Under the pieces are notes generated by a model. That model searched no databases and was not told where the DNA came from. It worked only from the letters and a program-made list of their open reading frames with translations. A program made the position numbers and the translations under genes. From CAMQRS01 sp964370645 (GTDB lineage: Bacteria > Bacillota_I > Bacilli_A > Erysipelotrichales > Erysipelotrichaceae), in contig CAYJJS010000006.1 of assembly GCA_964370645.1 (NCBI GenBank), positions 1-64,000 of the forward strand: 64,000 nucleotides of DNA, given 5' to 3'. Below, one piece after another: positions 1 to 8,444 of the stretch. Numbering within the stretch: the first letter of the stretch is position 1; each line of letters begins with the position of its first letter.

Positions 1-57
1 AAGTCAACATCATTTTTGAATTTTTTTACATTTTATGAATGTAACAGTTTTCAACTG

Positions 58-1662
58 TTACTTGTTCTGTATTGATGCTTCTACAAACCCTCTAAATATA
101 GGGTGTGGTCTATTCGGTCTACTTTTAAACTCTGGATGAAATTGGACTGCCACAAAAAATGGATGACCTTTTATTTCTATTGCTTCTACTAAATTTCCAT
201 TTGGAGACACTCCTGAAATTTGTAGACCACACTTTTCAAGTTTTGCCTTATATTCATTATTGAACTCATAGCGATGACGGTGACGCTCACTAATTTCTTC
301 ACTACCATATAAACTAGCTAATAAAGAACCCTTTTTTAACACACAAGGATATGCTCCTAAACGCATTGTACCTCCTTTTTGATGGATATTAATTTGATCT
401 GGAAGATAATGAATAACATTGTATTCACTATCCTTCACAAACTCACTAGAATGTGCACCTTTTAATCCTGTTACATTTCTAGCATATTCAATAACTGCAA
501 TTTGCATTCCTAAACAAATACCAAAATAAGGGACATTGTTTTCTCTCGCATATTGACAGGCATTAATTTTCCCTTCAATACCACGATCACCAAATCCTCC
601 TGGAATTAAGATTCCATCTATATTCTCAAACAATTGTTTTGCATTTTCACTATGTACTTGCTCACTATCAATCCAATGAATATTTACCTTTGCATATAAA
701 TCATTCCCTGCATGGTGCAATCCTTCTAACACAGATAAATATGCATCATGTAGTTGTACATACTTCCCTACAATCGCAATATCTACACTTTGTTTTACTA
801 GATTTCTTTTTTCTGTCATAGTTTTCCATGCGCTTAAATCAACGTCTGTTGTATCTAACGCCAATTCTCTACACACAACCTCATCCAATCCATTCTCACG
901 CAACATAAGCGGTGCTTCATATAAAGATGGCAGGGTAATGTTTTCGATTACACAATCTGCCTTAACGTTACAAAATAAAGAAATCTTGTCTTTGATACTT
1001 TGTTCGATTGGTTCATCTGCTCTAGTAATAATAATATCTGGAGAAATCCCCATCGCACGCAACTCTTTTACTGAGTGCTGTGTTGGTTTACTTTTATGCT
1101 CATTAGATCCTTTCAAATAAGGAACTAATGTTACATGAATAAAGATACAGTCTTCTTTTTTCACTTCCAACGAAATTTGTCGGATTGCCTCTAAGAATGG
1201 TCCACTTTCGATATCTCCAGTAGTACCACCAATTTCTACGATCATAACCTCACAATCCATTCTTTGTGCACCCTCATAAATGAAATTTTTAATTTCACCA
1301 GTAATGTGGGGGATAAATTGTACAGTTTGTCCAAGATATTCTCCCTTACGCTCTCTTTGTAGTACATTGTAATACACTCTACCTGATGTCAAAGTAGAAT
1401 ACTTTGTAAGGTTAATATCAATGAATCTCTCATAATGCCCTAAATCTAAATCTGTTTCTACACCATCATCCGTGACAAATACCTCTCCATGTTGAATTGG
1501 GCTCATTGTTCCTGGGTCCACATTCATATATGGATCTAGTTTCAACACTGACACCTTCACTCCACGTTCCTTCAATAATCTACCTAATGATGCTGCTGTA
1601 ATTCCTTTACCTAGACCAGACACAACGCCTCCAGTCACAAATATATATTTTTTATTTTTCAC
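58..1662 (-). CDS. pyrG: CTP synthase
   Basis: Makes CTP from UTP, ATP and glutamine in the cytoplasm, the last step of de novo pyrimidine nucleotide synthesis. The N-terminal synthetase domain opens with the P-loop segment KYIFVTGGVVSGLGKG. The C-terminal class I glutamine amidotransferase domain carries the nucleophile in FGICLGM (Cys about 383) and the His/Glu pair in FHPEF (about 509-511). Length 534 is normal. I chose GTG at 1662 because GGAGGT lies five bases upstream; an upstream TTG at 1674 falls inside that ribosome-binding site and would add residues the family lacks. It follows the ANTAR regulator and glnA with only short gaps, so it is probably co-transcribed and controlled with glutamine supply. 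Confidence 0.97.
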   Translation of the reverse strand: MKNKKYIFVTGGVVSGLGKGITAASLGRLLKERGVKVSVLKLDPYMNVDPGTMSPIQHGEVFVTDDGVETDLDLGHYERFIDINLTKYSTLTSGRVYYNVLQRERKGEYLGQTVQFIPHITGEIKNFIYEGAQRMDCEVMIVEIGGTTGDIESGPFLEAIRQISLEVKKEDCIFIHVTLVPYLKGSNEHKSKPTQHSVKELRAMGISPDIIITRADEPIEQSIKDKISLFCNVKADCVIENITLPSLYEAPLMLRENGLDEVVCRELALDTTDVDLSAWKTMTEKRNLVKQSVDIAIVGKYVQLHDAYLSVLEGLHHAGNDLYAKVNIHWIDSEQVHSENAKQLFENIDGILIPGGFGDRGIEGKINACQYARENNVPYFGICLGMQIAVIEYARNVTGLKGAHSSEFVKDSEYNVIHYLPDQINIHQKGGTMRLGAYPCVLKKGSLLASLYGSEEISERHRHRYEFNNEYKAKLEKCGLQISGVSPNGNLVEAIEIKGHPFFVAVQFHPEFKSRPNRPHPIFRGFVEASIQNK

Positions 1663-1674
1663 AAATACCTCCAA

Positions 1675-2244
1675 TTAATAATCATATGTCTTTAATACTT
1701 TTTCTGCTATCTTTCTGCGACTTGTGCGCATATCCATCGCTTGTTTTTCAATATATCTATGTGCTTCTTCTTCACTAATAGACATATAGGAAATCAACAA
1801 GCATTTTGCTCGGTCTATAATTTTAATATCTTCAATTCTACTCTTCAACTTTGCATTTTCACTCTGTACTCGCAGCAATTGCTTATGTGCAGAACGCACA
1901 AACTTCAGACTTGACCAAAATATCACCTTATTCATTGGCTTTGCTACACAAAACACGCCTGACTCCTCTACTTTTGCACATGTTTCATCGTAAAAATCAC
2001 TCTTCACTACAAATATTACTTGACTTTCTCTACGATTCGCTACACTACAAGCAAACCCCTCACCACTCTCATCTCTTAATGGTCCATTTACTACAACCAA
2101 ATCATAATTCATCTCCAACATCTTTCTAGATGCTTCAGCACAAGATGTTGCAGAATTAATACGACTAAAGGAAGCCTCTCTTAAAATATCTGCAAAAAAT
2201 TTGATACTTTTTTCTGAGAGTGAAACAATCAATACATTTTGCAT
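1675..2244 (-). CDS. ANTAR-domain RNA-binding antitermination regulator
   Basis: Predicted RNA-binding response-regulator-like protein of 189 residues. The first 120 residues have a receiver fold pattern, but the usual phospho-acceptor Asp is replaced in the strand VVVNGP and the acidic pair after strand 1 is missing (IVSLSE), while the conserved Lys in AKP remains. A coiled-coil linker (about 120-135) leads to an ANTAR domain ending in SRRKIAEKVL. ANTAR proteins bind RNA hairpins with six-base loops and block termination. Position between glnA and pyrG, with a candidate hexaloop leader before glnA, matches glnA-linked antiterminators known in clostridia. Start ATG 2244 has a strong AGGAGGAGG site. 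Lack of the phospho site suggests control by protein contact or ligand, which is inference. Confidence 0.88.
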   Translation of the reverse strand: MQNVLIVSLSEKSIKFFADILREASFSRINSATSCAEASRKMLEMNYDLVVVNGPLRDESGEGFACSVANRRESQVIFVVKSDFYDETCAKVEESGVFCVAKPMNKVIFWSSLKFVRSAHKQLLRVQSENAKLKSRIEDIKIIDRAKCLLISYMSISEEEAHRYIEKQAMDMRTSRRKIAEKVLKTYDY

Positions 2245-2260
2245 ACAGCCTCCTCCTTTT

Positions 2261-3565
2261 CTATATTAAATGAAAATATTGTGCATCATAAAACATTTCT
2301 TTATCATCACATTTTTCAAACGCGCTAACTTCTTTTTCTTTTACCTCTAAATATCTTTGAAGCAATTCTTGACCAATTACTTCTTTCAAAAACACACTGT
2401 CTTTTGCATATGCAATAGCCTCTTTCAAACTAGAAGGCAACTGTTGTAAATGTGGTATTGATGTATTATACAAATCTTCATTCACCGCATCTTCCAATAC
2501 TAGTTTTTGCGTAACACCTTCCATCCCTGCCGCAATAATTAATGAAAATGCAACGTAGGGATTCACCATATTATCACTAGAACGAAGTTCCATACGACTT
2601 CTCTCTTCATTTGCTGCAGGAACTCGAATCAGCTGTGAGCGATTTTCTTTTGACCAAGAAATATACTTGGGCGCTTCAAAACTACCCAAACGATCGTATG
2701 AATTCACTGTAGGATTTAAAAACACACTAATTTCTTTCACTCTTTTCAACACACCAGCAATAAAGGATTGTCTAAACGCATCGTGACACCCTTCTTGAAA
2801 TACATTTTTACCATTTTTAGTAATAGATACATTCACATGCATCCCATTTCCTGGTGCAGTCTCAATTGGTTTTGCCATAAACGAAGCATACATCCCATTA
2901 CGTGCCGCACTCGTTTTCACAACAGAACGAAACACCAATATATTATCTGCGCAAGTCAATGGATCGCTGAATTTAAAATCCACTTCATTTTGTCCTGGCC
3001 CTTGTTCATGGTGTGATGCCTCTGGTTCAATTCCCATCTCTTCCAAAGTCAAACAAATTTCTCTACGAATATTTTCCCCTTTATCTCTTGGAAACACATC
3101 CATATAACCACCTTGATCGATCGTTCTCTTACTTACTTCACCTTCATCATTTACCTTAAATAAGTAAAACTCACACTCCGCACCTACTTTAAAGTGTAAC
3201 CCTTCTTGTTCATATTTATGTATGATTTTTTTTAACATATGTCTACCATCATGAGAGTAGTTAGTTCCATCTGGTAACTTTATGTCGCAGAAAAACTTCA
3301 CAACTCTACCAGGCCCAGGGCGCCAAGGCATTACGGATAACGATGAGGGATCAGGAACTAAAAATAAATCTGATTGTTTTACATCACGAAAACCCTTAAT
3401 GGCACTTGCATCAAAGGAAATCCCCTGTGTGAATGCCATTCGTAATTGTTGTGGCATAATCGAAATATTTTTTTCTACACCTGTCAAATCGCAAAATGCC
3501 AAGCGAATGAATTTCACATCATTTTCCTCTACAAATTGTAAGATTTCTTTAATTGTTGATTCCAT
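2261..3565 (-). CDS. glnA: Glutamine synthetase type I
   Basis: ATP-dependent ligation of ammonia to glutamate, the main ammonium assimilation step. The 434-residue length and motifs (KPIETAPGNGMHVNVS in the active site, NEERSRMELRSSDN carrying the substrate-binding Arg and metal-binding Glu) fit the GS-I alpha class of Bacillota. ATG at 3565 is preceded by AAAAGGAG; an in-frame upstream start at 3592 would overlap the attenuator stem and is unlikely. First gene of a tight unit glnA-ANTAR-pyrG (16 and 12 base gaps). The leader carries a sigma-A type promoter and an intrinsic attenuator that competes with an ANTAR-type hexaloop hairpin, so expression is probably set by antitermination. Confidence 0.97.
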   Translation of the reverse strand: MESTIKEILQFVEENDVKFIRLAFCDLTGVEKNISIMPQQLRMAFTQGISFDASAIKGFRDVKQSDLFLVPDPSSLSVMPWRPGPGRVVKFFCDIKLPDGTNYSHDGRHMLKKIIHKYEQEGLHFKVGAECEFYLFKVNDEGEVSKRTIDQGGYMDVFPRDKGENIRREICLTLEEMGIEPEASHHEQGPGQNEVDFKFSDPLTCADNILVFRSVVKTSAARNGMYASFMAKPIETAPGNGMHVNVSITKNGKNVFQEGCHDAFRQSFIAGVLKRVKEISVFLNPTVNSYDRLGSFEAPKYISWSKENRSQLIRVPAANEERSRMELRSSDNMVNPYVAFSLIIAAGMEGVTQKLVLEDAVNEDLYNTSIPHLQQLPSSLKEAIAYAKDSVFLKEVIGQELLQRYLEVKEKEVSAFEKCDDKEMFYDAQYFHLI

Positions 3566-3582
3566 ATAATCTCCTTTTAAAT

Positions 3583-3658
3583 AAAAAAGCATTCGTTATG
3601 TCTTGGTATTTTTGAGTCTAAGAAAAATACATTTACACAACGAACGCCTTTGTTCATT
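3583..3658 (-). promoter_or_regulatory. Attenuator and candidate ANTAR antiterminator hairpin in glnA leader
   Basis: Seen directly on the minus strand: a terminator whose outer stem GCGTTCGTT (3639-3647) pairs with AACGAATGC (3589-3597) and is followed by TTTTTT (3583-3588). It encloses a second 8-bp hairpin (GTATTTTT, 3606-3613/3623-3630). Overlapping it, AATGAAC-AAAGGC-GTTCGTT (3639-3658) folds into a 7-bp hairpin with a six-base loop having A at loop position 1 and G at position 4, the ANTAR target rule. Both structures use GTTCGTT, so they are mutually exclusive. The usual second hexaloop of the ANTAR motif was not found. Confidence 0.65.
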
Positions 3659-3667
3659 TTTGTTGTT

Positions 3668-3696
3668 ATAGTATATTACAATATGCATATTGTCAA
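3668..3696 (-). promoter_or_regulatory. glnA promoter
   Basis: On the minus strand, a perfect TTGACA (3691-3696), a 17-base spacer and TACTAT (3668-3673). Transcription would start about ten bases before the hexaloop hairpin, placing that hairpin at the extreme 5' end of the leader. Confidence 0.75.
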
Positions 3697-3792
3697 GCAT
3701 ATTTTACACATAGAGAGTGAAAAAAATATGAGCGAACCTATATAAATCTAATTCAATCCCTTAAGTGCAAATTTTAAAATATAAAAACCAAT

Positions 3793-3821
3793 TTGTTATC
3801 GTGTAATTGTTAGCGTATAAT
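3793..3821 (+). promoter_or_regulatory. murI operon promoter
   Basis: TTGTTA (3793-3798), 17-base spacer, perfect TATAAT (3816-3821). The predicted transcript starts only a few bases before the AGGTGA ribosome-binding site of murI, giving a very short leader. It drives murI, the AEC transporter and msrA. Confidence 0.7.
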
Positions 3822-3840
3822 AGTATCGTGAGGTGAGTAA

Positions 3841-4587
3841 ATGAATACACAAGCAATTGGAATATTTGACTCTGGCTTTGGTGGCATTAGTGTTTTAAAA
3901 GAACTATACACCCTATTACCTAGAGAGAACTATATATATTATGGGGACAATAAATATGCTCCCTATGGACTAAAAACAAAAGAAGAAATTATACAACGTT
4001 GTATAAGCATTTGTGATTTGTTAGTAGAAAAAGGGGTAAAGGCAATCATTGTTGCCTGTAACACCGCAACAAGTGTTGCAATAACACAATTACGCAGTCG
4101 CTATACCATCCCTATTATAGGGATGGAACCAGCACTTAAGGTTGCTGCTGCACAAAATGATAATCAAAATATCGCCGTCATGGCAACCCCATTGACACTT
4201 GTAGAAAAAAAGTTCAACACCTTAATGAATCAATATGCAAAACACAATACTATTTACAAAATACCTTGTCCTGAACTAGTAAACATTGTGGAAGAAGACG
4301 CACTACATGATACTAGTCGTATACAAAAACAATTACATGTGTATTTCAAGGATATACCAACTAATTTAGATAGCATTGTATTAGGATGCACACATTTTGT
4401 ATTTTTGAAAGAACCCATCCAACAAGCGTATCCTATGGCTAGCGTAATTGATGGTAATAAAGGCACTTGTTTACACTTATACAATATATTAAAAGAAAAG
4501 GATGCATTACAAACACAAGGAGGTAGCATCACCTTCCTTAGTTCTAGTGAAAAAATAGAACTTGCCAATCGGTTATTTCATTTATGA
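3841..4587 (+). CDS. murI: Glutamate racemase
   Basis: Interconverts L- and D-glutamate for peptidoglycan stem peptides; cytoplasmic and cofactor-independent. The 248-residue protein begins IGIFDSGFGGISVL, the family signature, and has the two catalytic cysteines in VACNTAT (Cys73) and LGCTH (Cys183). It is slightly shorter than many homologues but complete. Own promoter directly upstream. Its stop overlaps the start of the next gene as ATGA, indicating translational coupling. It lies head-on to replication from the oriC in this window, unlike most neighbours. Confidence 0.96.
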   Translation: MNTQAIGIFDSGFGGISVLKELYTLLPRENYIYYGDNKYAPYGLKTKEEIIQRCISICDLLVEKGVKAIIVACNTATSVAITQLRSRYTIPIIGMEPALKVAAAQNDNQNIAVMATPLTLVEKKFNTLMNQYAKHNTIYKIPCPELVNIVEEDALHDTSRIQKQLHVYFKDIPTNLDSIVLGCTHFVFLKEPIQQAYPMASVIDGNKGTCLHLYNILKEKDALQTQGGSITFLSSSEKIELANRLFHL

Positions 4588-5504
4588 TAGCATTGTTCGA
4601 TTTATTAGATTTACAAATTGTAATTTTCTTAAGTATTTCTATTGGTTATTTTTTAACAAAGAAAAACATTTTTACCATAGATACAAAAAAAGCACTAACA
4701 AACCTAGTTATATACATTGTATTACCAGCAAACATTATTACTTCCTTTTTTATAGATATGAATACTAAGTTATTACAAGATACTTTCCTTATCCTTTGTA
4801 TTTCATTCTCTATACAAATTATTTGTTTAGTATCTAGTAATTATATATACAGACGCTTTGATCGAGATACTTTCAATGTATTGAAGTATGCAACAATATG
4901 CTCGAATGCTGGTTTTCTAGGAAGCCCTGTAGTTTATGGAATATATGGAGCACAGGGGTTATTACTTGCTTCTATTTATTTAATACCTGTTCGTATCTTT
5001 ATGTGGAGTAGTGGAATCGCTTGTTTTACAAAGGCTACTTCAAAAGAAGTACTTTATAAAGTCATTACACATCCATGCATTATCGCTGTCATGATTGGGT
5101 TTTTACTAATGCTTACAAACATACAACTGCCTAGCTTTATGAATGCAACATTATATACGGTTGGCGATTGTACAACCTTCCTTTCCATGCTGGTGATTGG
5201 TTGTATTTTAAGTGAAGTAGATTTTAAGAGTGTTATTGACAAATTAAATATTTATTATTGCATATTACGACTACTTATTTTGCCTAGTGTGGTATTATGC
5301 ATTTGTATCTTATGCAATGTGGACCCCTTAGTGAGCGCAGTATCTTGCGTTCTTACGGGAATGCCTGCTGGTTCTACTACGGCAATCCTGGCTAGCAAAT
5401 ACAATTCGAATGAAACATTGGCTGTAAAAATTGTATTTTTATCCACTTTATTATCTTTATTAACAATCCCATTATTCACAATAGGTATATCATTATTATA
5501 TTAG
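4584..5504 (+). CDS. AEC-family (auxin efflux carrier-like) membrane transporter
   Basis: Integral membrane protein of 306 residues with about ten hydrophobic segments and the inverted five-helix repeat layout of the AEC/MleP family. Conserved features include the N-terminal stretch IGYFLTKKNI, SNAGFLGSPVVYGIYG in the middle and GMPAGSTTAILASKY near residue 265. Family members move small organic anions such as malate, but the substrate cannot be read from sequence. The start overlaps the stop of murI and ten bases separate it from msrA, so it is the middle gene of a three-gene operon. A functional tie between the three products is not obvious. Confidence 0.88.
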   Translation: MIALFDLLDLQIVIFLSISIGYFLTKKNIFTIDTKKALTNLVIYIVLPANIITSFFIDMNTKLLQDTFLILCISFSIQIICLVSSNYIYRRFDRDTFNVLKYATICSNAGFLGSPVVYGIYGAQGLLLASIYLIPVRIFMWSSGIACFTKATSKEVLYKVITHPCIIAVMIGFLLMLTNIQLPSFMNATLYTVGDCTTFLSMLVIGCILSEVDFKSVIDKLNIYYCILRLLILPSVVLCICILCNVDPLVSAVSCVLTGMPAGSTTAILASKYNSNETLAVKIVFLSTLLSLLTIPLFTIGISLLY

Positions 5505-5514
5505 GAGGTATTTT

Positions 5515-6015
5515 ATGAAAACAATATATTTTGGAGCTGGTTGCTTTTGGGGAGCACAAAAATTTTTCAATTATATCGATGGTGTAGTTGCCAGTGAAGT
5601 CGGCTATGCGAATGGTCCACAAAATGTAATTACATACAAAGAAGTTTGTGCAAGCAGCGGACATGTAGAAGTGGTGAAGGTACAATTTAATGAGAATATA
5701 TTAGAGTTATCACTACTAATTGAATGTTTTTTTAGTATCATTGATCCAACTTCATTGAACCAACAAGGTGGTGATATCGGTATTCAATACCGCACCGGTA
5801 TTTACTACATCGATGATGCAGACGCACCTATCATAAATGCTTGTATAAACACATTAAAACAAAAGTACGACACCATTTATGTGGAAGTGCTTGCTTTGCA
5901 AAACTATTGCAAAGCAGAAGAATACCATCAAAATTATTTGGATAAAAATGAAGATGGTTATTGCCATGTTGGTACTTGTGCCTTTGAATATGCTAAAAAC
6001 GCAAACAAAAAGTAG
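5515..6015 (+). CDS. msrA: Peptide-methionine (S)-S-oxide reductase MsrA
   Basis: Reduces the S epimer of methionine sulfoxide in proteins, repairing oxidative damage. The catalytic Cys10 sits in the family motif GAGCFWG, followed by YIDGVVASEVGYANG and later IQYRTGIYY. Length 166 is typical for the single-domain enzyme; no MsrB fusion is present. A late Cys in GHVGTCAFEY-like context (HVGTCAFEY) could act in recycling. Strong AGGAGG ribosome-binding site. Its stop codon lies inside a perfect terminator stem shared with the convergent rarA gene. Confidence 0.95.
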   Translation: MKTIYFGAGCFWGAQKFFNYIDGVVASEVGYANGPQNVITYKEVCASSGHVEVVKVQFNENILELSLLIECFFSIIDPTSLNQQGGDIGIQYRTGIYYIDDADAPIINACINTLKQKYDTIYVEVLALQNYCKAEEYHQNYLDKNEDGYCHVGTCAFEYAKNANKK

Positions 6016-6033
6016 CAATTGCTACTTTTTTTT
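6007..6033. terminator. Bidirectional terminator between msrA and rarA
   Basis: Perfect palindrome AAAAAGTAGC (6007-6016), loop AATT, GCTACTTTTT (6021-6030), with T-runs on both strands. The stop codons of both convergent genes (6013-6015 and 6022-6024) are inside the stem. Confidence 0.92.
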
Positions 6034-7281
6034 CAACCATGCTATATTACTAGTACGTTTTATTTTACTTAATTTCTCATAATTAGCACCTAGCACTTTC
6101 TCATATTGAGAACTATTTTGTGGTGTATAAAACTGCAAATCTTTTATAGCTTCAGGCATATATTGAATTTGATCCCAAATATCACTTCTACCATAATCAT
6201 ATTGATCTTCTTCACGCATGTTTACGGGTGTGTAACGCAAATATGGTGGTACTGCAAAGCTATGCTGCTTTGCAACAGCCATTGCCGCATCAATCCCTGC
6301 TTCTGCAGATTTAGATTTTGGTGATAAACAAAGATCAATCACAGCATTCGCCAAAGGAATTCTCCCCTCTGGAAACCCTATTCGCAAAGCGGCATCAATT
6401 GCTTGAACACAACGTGCACAAGCTGCTGGATTTGCTAGTCCAATATCTTCATAAGCAATGGTTAATAATCTTCGTTCAATAGATGGCATATCATTTGCGA
6501 TAATCAGTTGTGCTAAATAATATAATGCAGCATGTACATCGCTACCACGAATAGATTTTTGAAATCCACTCAACAAATCATAATGTCCATCTCCATCTTT
6601 ATCTACACCATGGTTTGGAAGTTGTGCAAATGAGCGTACATCTTCCACCCTAATGTTGTTTTCTTCACATATTAAAGAAGCTAATTCTAAAGTGTTTAAA
6701 GCAAAACGGATATCACCACCACATCCTTGTGCGATTAGTAGTAACGCTTCTTCACTAATTTGGTAATTTCCTTGCAAACCATTCTTATGTTGCAATGCAT
6801 TTTGTAACGCCTTAATAATGTCTGCTTCTTGCAATCGTTTCACTTCAAATAGATGACAGCGACTTCGAATAGCTGGATTAATAGAATGAAATGGGTTTGC
6901 TGTTGTAGCACCAATTAAAATAATATTTCCATTTTCTACATGTGGTAACAATAAATCCTGTTTATCCTTATTCAATCGATGTACCTCATCCACGATAAGT
7001 ACTAAACCTTCACACATCTTCGCTTCGGTAAAGATGGCATCCAACTCTTTTTTATTGCCTGTCACTGCATTAAACAGACGATATGGTCTAGATAGAGAGT
7101 TCGCCAAAACCGTTGCCAAGGTTGTTTTCCCAGTCCCTGGTGGGCCATAAAAAATCATTGAATACAACAAACCTTTTTCAATGCATTTACGTAGTATTTT
7201 GTGTTCACCGATTAAATGTTGCTGACCAACTACTTCATCCAACGTTGTTGGTCTTAGCACATATGCTAAAGGTCTACTCAT
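6022..7281 (-). CDS. rarA: Replication-associated recombination protein A (RarA/MgsA AAA+ ATPase)
   Basis: Clamp-loader-like AAA+ ATPase acting at stalled replication forks. The 419-residue protein starts with the family pattern RPLAYVLRPTTLDEVVGQ, has Walker A GPPGTGKT (46-53), Walker B LIVDEVHRL and sensor 1 ATTANP. The C-terminal half contains RRLLTIAYEDIGLANP and the tetramerisation region, typical of MgsA. ATG 7281 is preceded by GAGGAA. It is the last gene of aroK-mntP-rarA, with only 14 bases after mntP. Confidence 0.95.
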   Translation of the reverse strand: MSRPLAYVLRPTTLDEVVGQQHLIGEHKILRKCIEKGLLYSMIFYGPPGTGKTTLATVLANSLSRPYRLFNAVTGNKKELDAIFTEAKMCEGLVLIVDEVHRLNKDKQDLLLPHVENGNIILIGATTANPFHSINPAIRSRCHLFEVKRLQEADIIKALQNALQHKNGLQGNYQISEEALLLIAQGCGGDIRFALNTLELASLICEENNIRVEDVRSFAQLPNHGVDKDGDGHYDLLSGFQKSIRGSDVHAALYYLAQLIIANDMPSIERRLLTIAYEDIGLANPAACARCVQAIDAALRIGFPEGRIPLANAVIDLCLSPKSKSAEAGIDAAMAVAKQHSFAVPPYLRYTPVNMREEDQYDYGRSDIWDQIQYMPEAIKDLQFYTPQNSSQYEKVLGANYEKLSKIKRTSNIAWLKKK

Positions 7282-7295
7282 ATCGTTCCTCTTTT

Positions 7296-7844
7296 CTAAA
7301 AAAATAAGCTTTCAATTAAAATTTTACAACCAATTATAATTAGTACAACACCACCTACTTTGTTACAGTGTTGTGCAAAATATCCACTCAAAGCTTTTCC
7401 AAATAACACTCCTACAAAACAACAAAGCAAGGTAATCACTCCTATATACACACATGCCTCAATAATATTTATATGTAAAAAGGAAAAACTAATCCCCACT
7501 GCCAATGCATCAATACTTGTTGCAATGGCTAACGTTATGTATTGTTTGATTGTTGTTGATTGTTTCTCATCCTGTGCATCACTACGATATAGTTGCACCC
7601 CTAAGTAAACCAATAAGATAAATGCGATATAATGATCTATATGTTGTATGTACATATAAAATTGTTGTCCTACCATATACCCAATTAATGGCATTGCCGC
7701 TTGAAACAATGCAAACAATGTTGCAAGCAATATCGCCTTGCGTATCAGTTCTTCTTTTTTCATACACATACCCTGGCTAACACTCACTGAAAAAGCATCC
7801 ATAGCCAAGCTAAATCCAATCATAATTAATGTTAATGTATTCAT
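7296..7844 (-). CDS. mntP: MntP-family putative manganese efflux pump
   Basis: Small membrane protein (182 residues) of the MntP/DUF204 family, exporters that relieve manganese excess. Six hydrophobic segments are visible in two related halves, each with the family's acidic motif: LAMDAFSVSVSQG near residue 15 and SIDALAVGISF near residue 110. AGGAG lies six bases before ATG 7844. Located between aroK and rarA with short gaps. I see no manganese riboswitch or MntR operator directly upstream, so regulation is unclear. Confidence 0.9.
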   Translation of the reverse strand: MNTLTLIMIGFSLAMDAFSVSVSQGMCMKKEELIRKAILLATLFALFQAAMPLIGYMVGQQFYMYIQHIDHYIAFILLVYLGVQLYRSDAQDEKQSTTIKQYITLAIATSIDALAVGISFSFLHINIIEACVYIGVITLLCCFVGVLFGKALSGYFAQHCNKVGGVVLIIIGCKILIESLFF

Positions 7845-7889
7845 CCTTTTCTCCTATACAACACTATATGCAACTTCTAACAATTATTA

Positions 7890-8375
7890 TTACATATGCA
7901 ACTTATGTAATAAAGAAGAAATTGCTCTATTTATACAACGATTATTTTTCACCTTAATATCGCAATATGTATTATATAAATCATATCTCTCTTCATATAA
8001 TTTTTGTATTTGCGCTTCACTACTTGATAATGGTCTATTTGGATCTCTACAAATTAACTTATGCAAATCACGATCGATAAATACAACAATTCCATTACTC
8101 TTCAAATAGTCTATATTTACATTTCTTTTTATTACTCCACCACCAGTAGATATGATACAGCCTTCACACTGACTTACCCTTTTTGCAACATCGCTCTCTA
8201 TGTCTCTAAAGTGCTCTTCGCCATACTTAGAGAATATTTCAGGAATACTCATATTGGCTTGTTTTTCAATTTCTTCATCCATATCTATGAATGGTTTGTT
8301 TAATTTTTCTGAAATTTTTTTCCCAATTGTGCTCTTCCCACAGCTAGGCATCCCTATTAATACAATATTCTTCAT
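7890..8375 (-). CDS. aroK: Shikimate kinase
   Basis: Phosphorylates shikimate in the chorismate pathway. P-loop GMPSCGKST (8-16), the shikimate-binding Asp in FIDMDEEIE, the Arg in EEHFRDIE and the STGGGVI motif are all present in a 162-residue protein. I chose ATG 8375 because GAGGTG lies six bases upstream; the alternative GTG at 8384 is part of that site. Divergent from aroD, which acts two steps earlier, across a 69-base shared promoter region; the two are the only shikimate genes in the window. Confidence 0.95.
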   Translation of the reverse strand: MKNIVLIGMPSCGKSTIGKKISEKLNKPFIDMDEEIEKQANMSIPEIFSKYGEEHFRDIESDVAKRVSQCEGCIISTGGGVIKRNVNIDYLKSNGIVVFIDRDLHKLICRDPNRPLSSSEAQIQKLYEERYDLYNTYCDIKVKNNRCINRAISSLLHKLHM

Positions 8376-8397
8376 AAGTTTCACCTCAATACTATGA

Positions 8398-8421
8398 ATT
8401 ATACTAAATGAATAGTATAAT
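8398..8421. promoter_or_regulatory. Symmetric divergent promoter/operator between aroK and aroD
   Basis: Inverted repeat ATTATACT (8398-8405), 8-base spacer, AGTATAAT (8414-8421). Each arm is read as a perfect TATAAT -10 box on its own strand, so the two promoters overlap face to face. No clear -35 was found for either. A dimeric regulator at this palindrome would affect both genes; that is inference. Confidence 0.55.
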
Positions 8422-8444
8422 GTATAGTGTTTGGAGGAATTATA

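Noticed and set aside
26..60. Two overlapping inverted repeats (TTACATT/AATGTAA and TAACAGTT/AACTGTTA) at the end of pyrG
   Set aside because: Stems are real but no T-run follows on the minus strand, so I do not call a terminator; the region continues outside the window.
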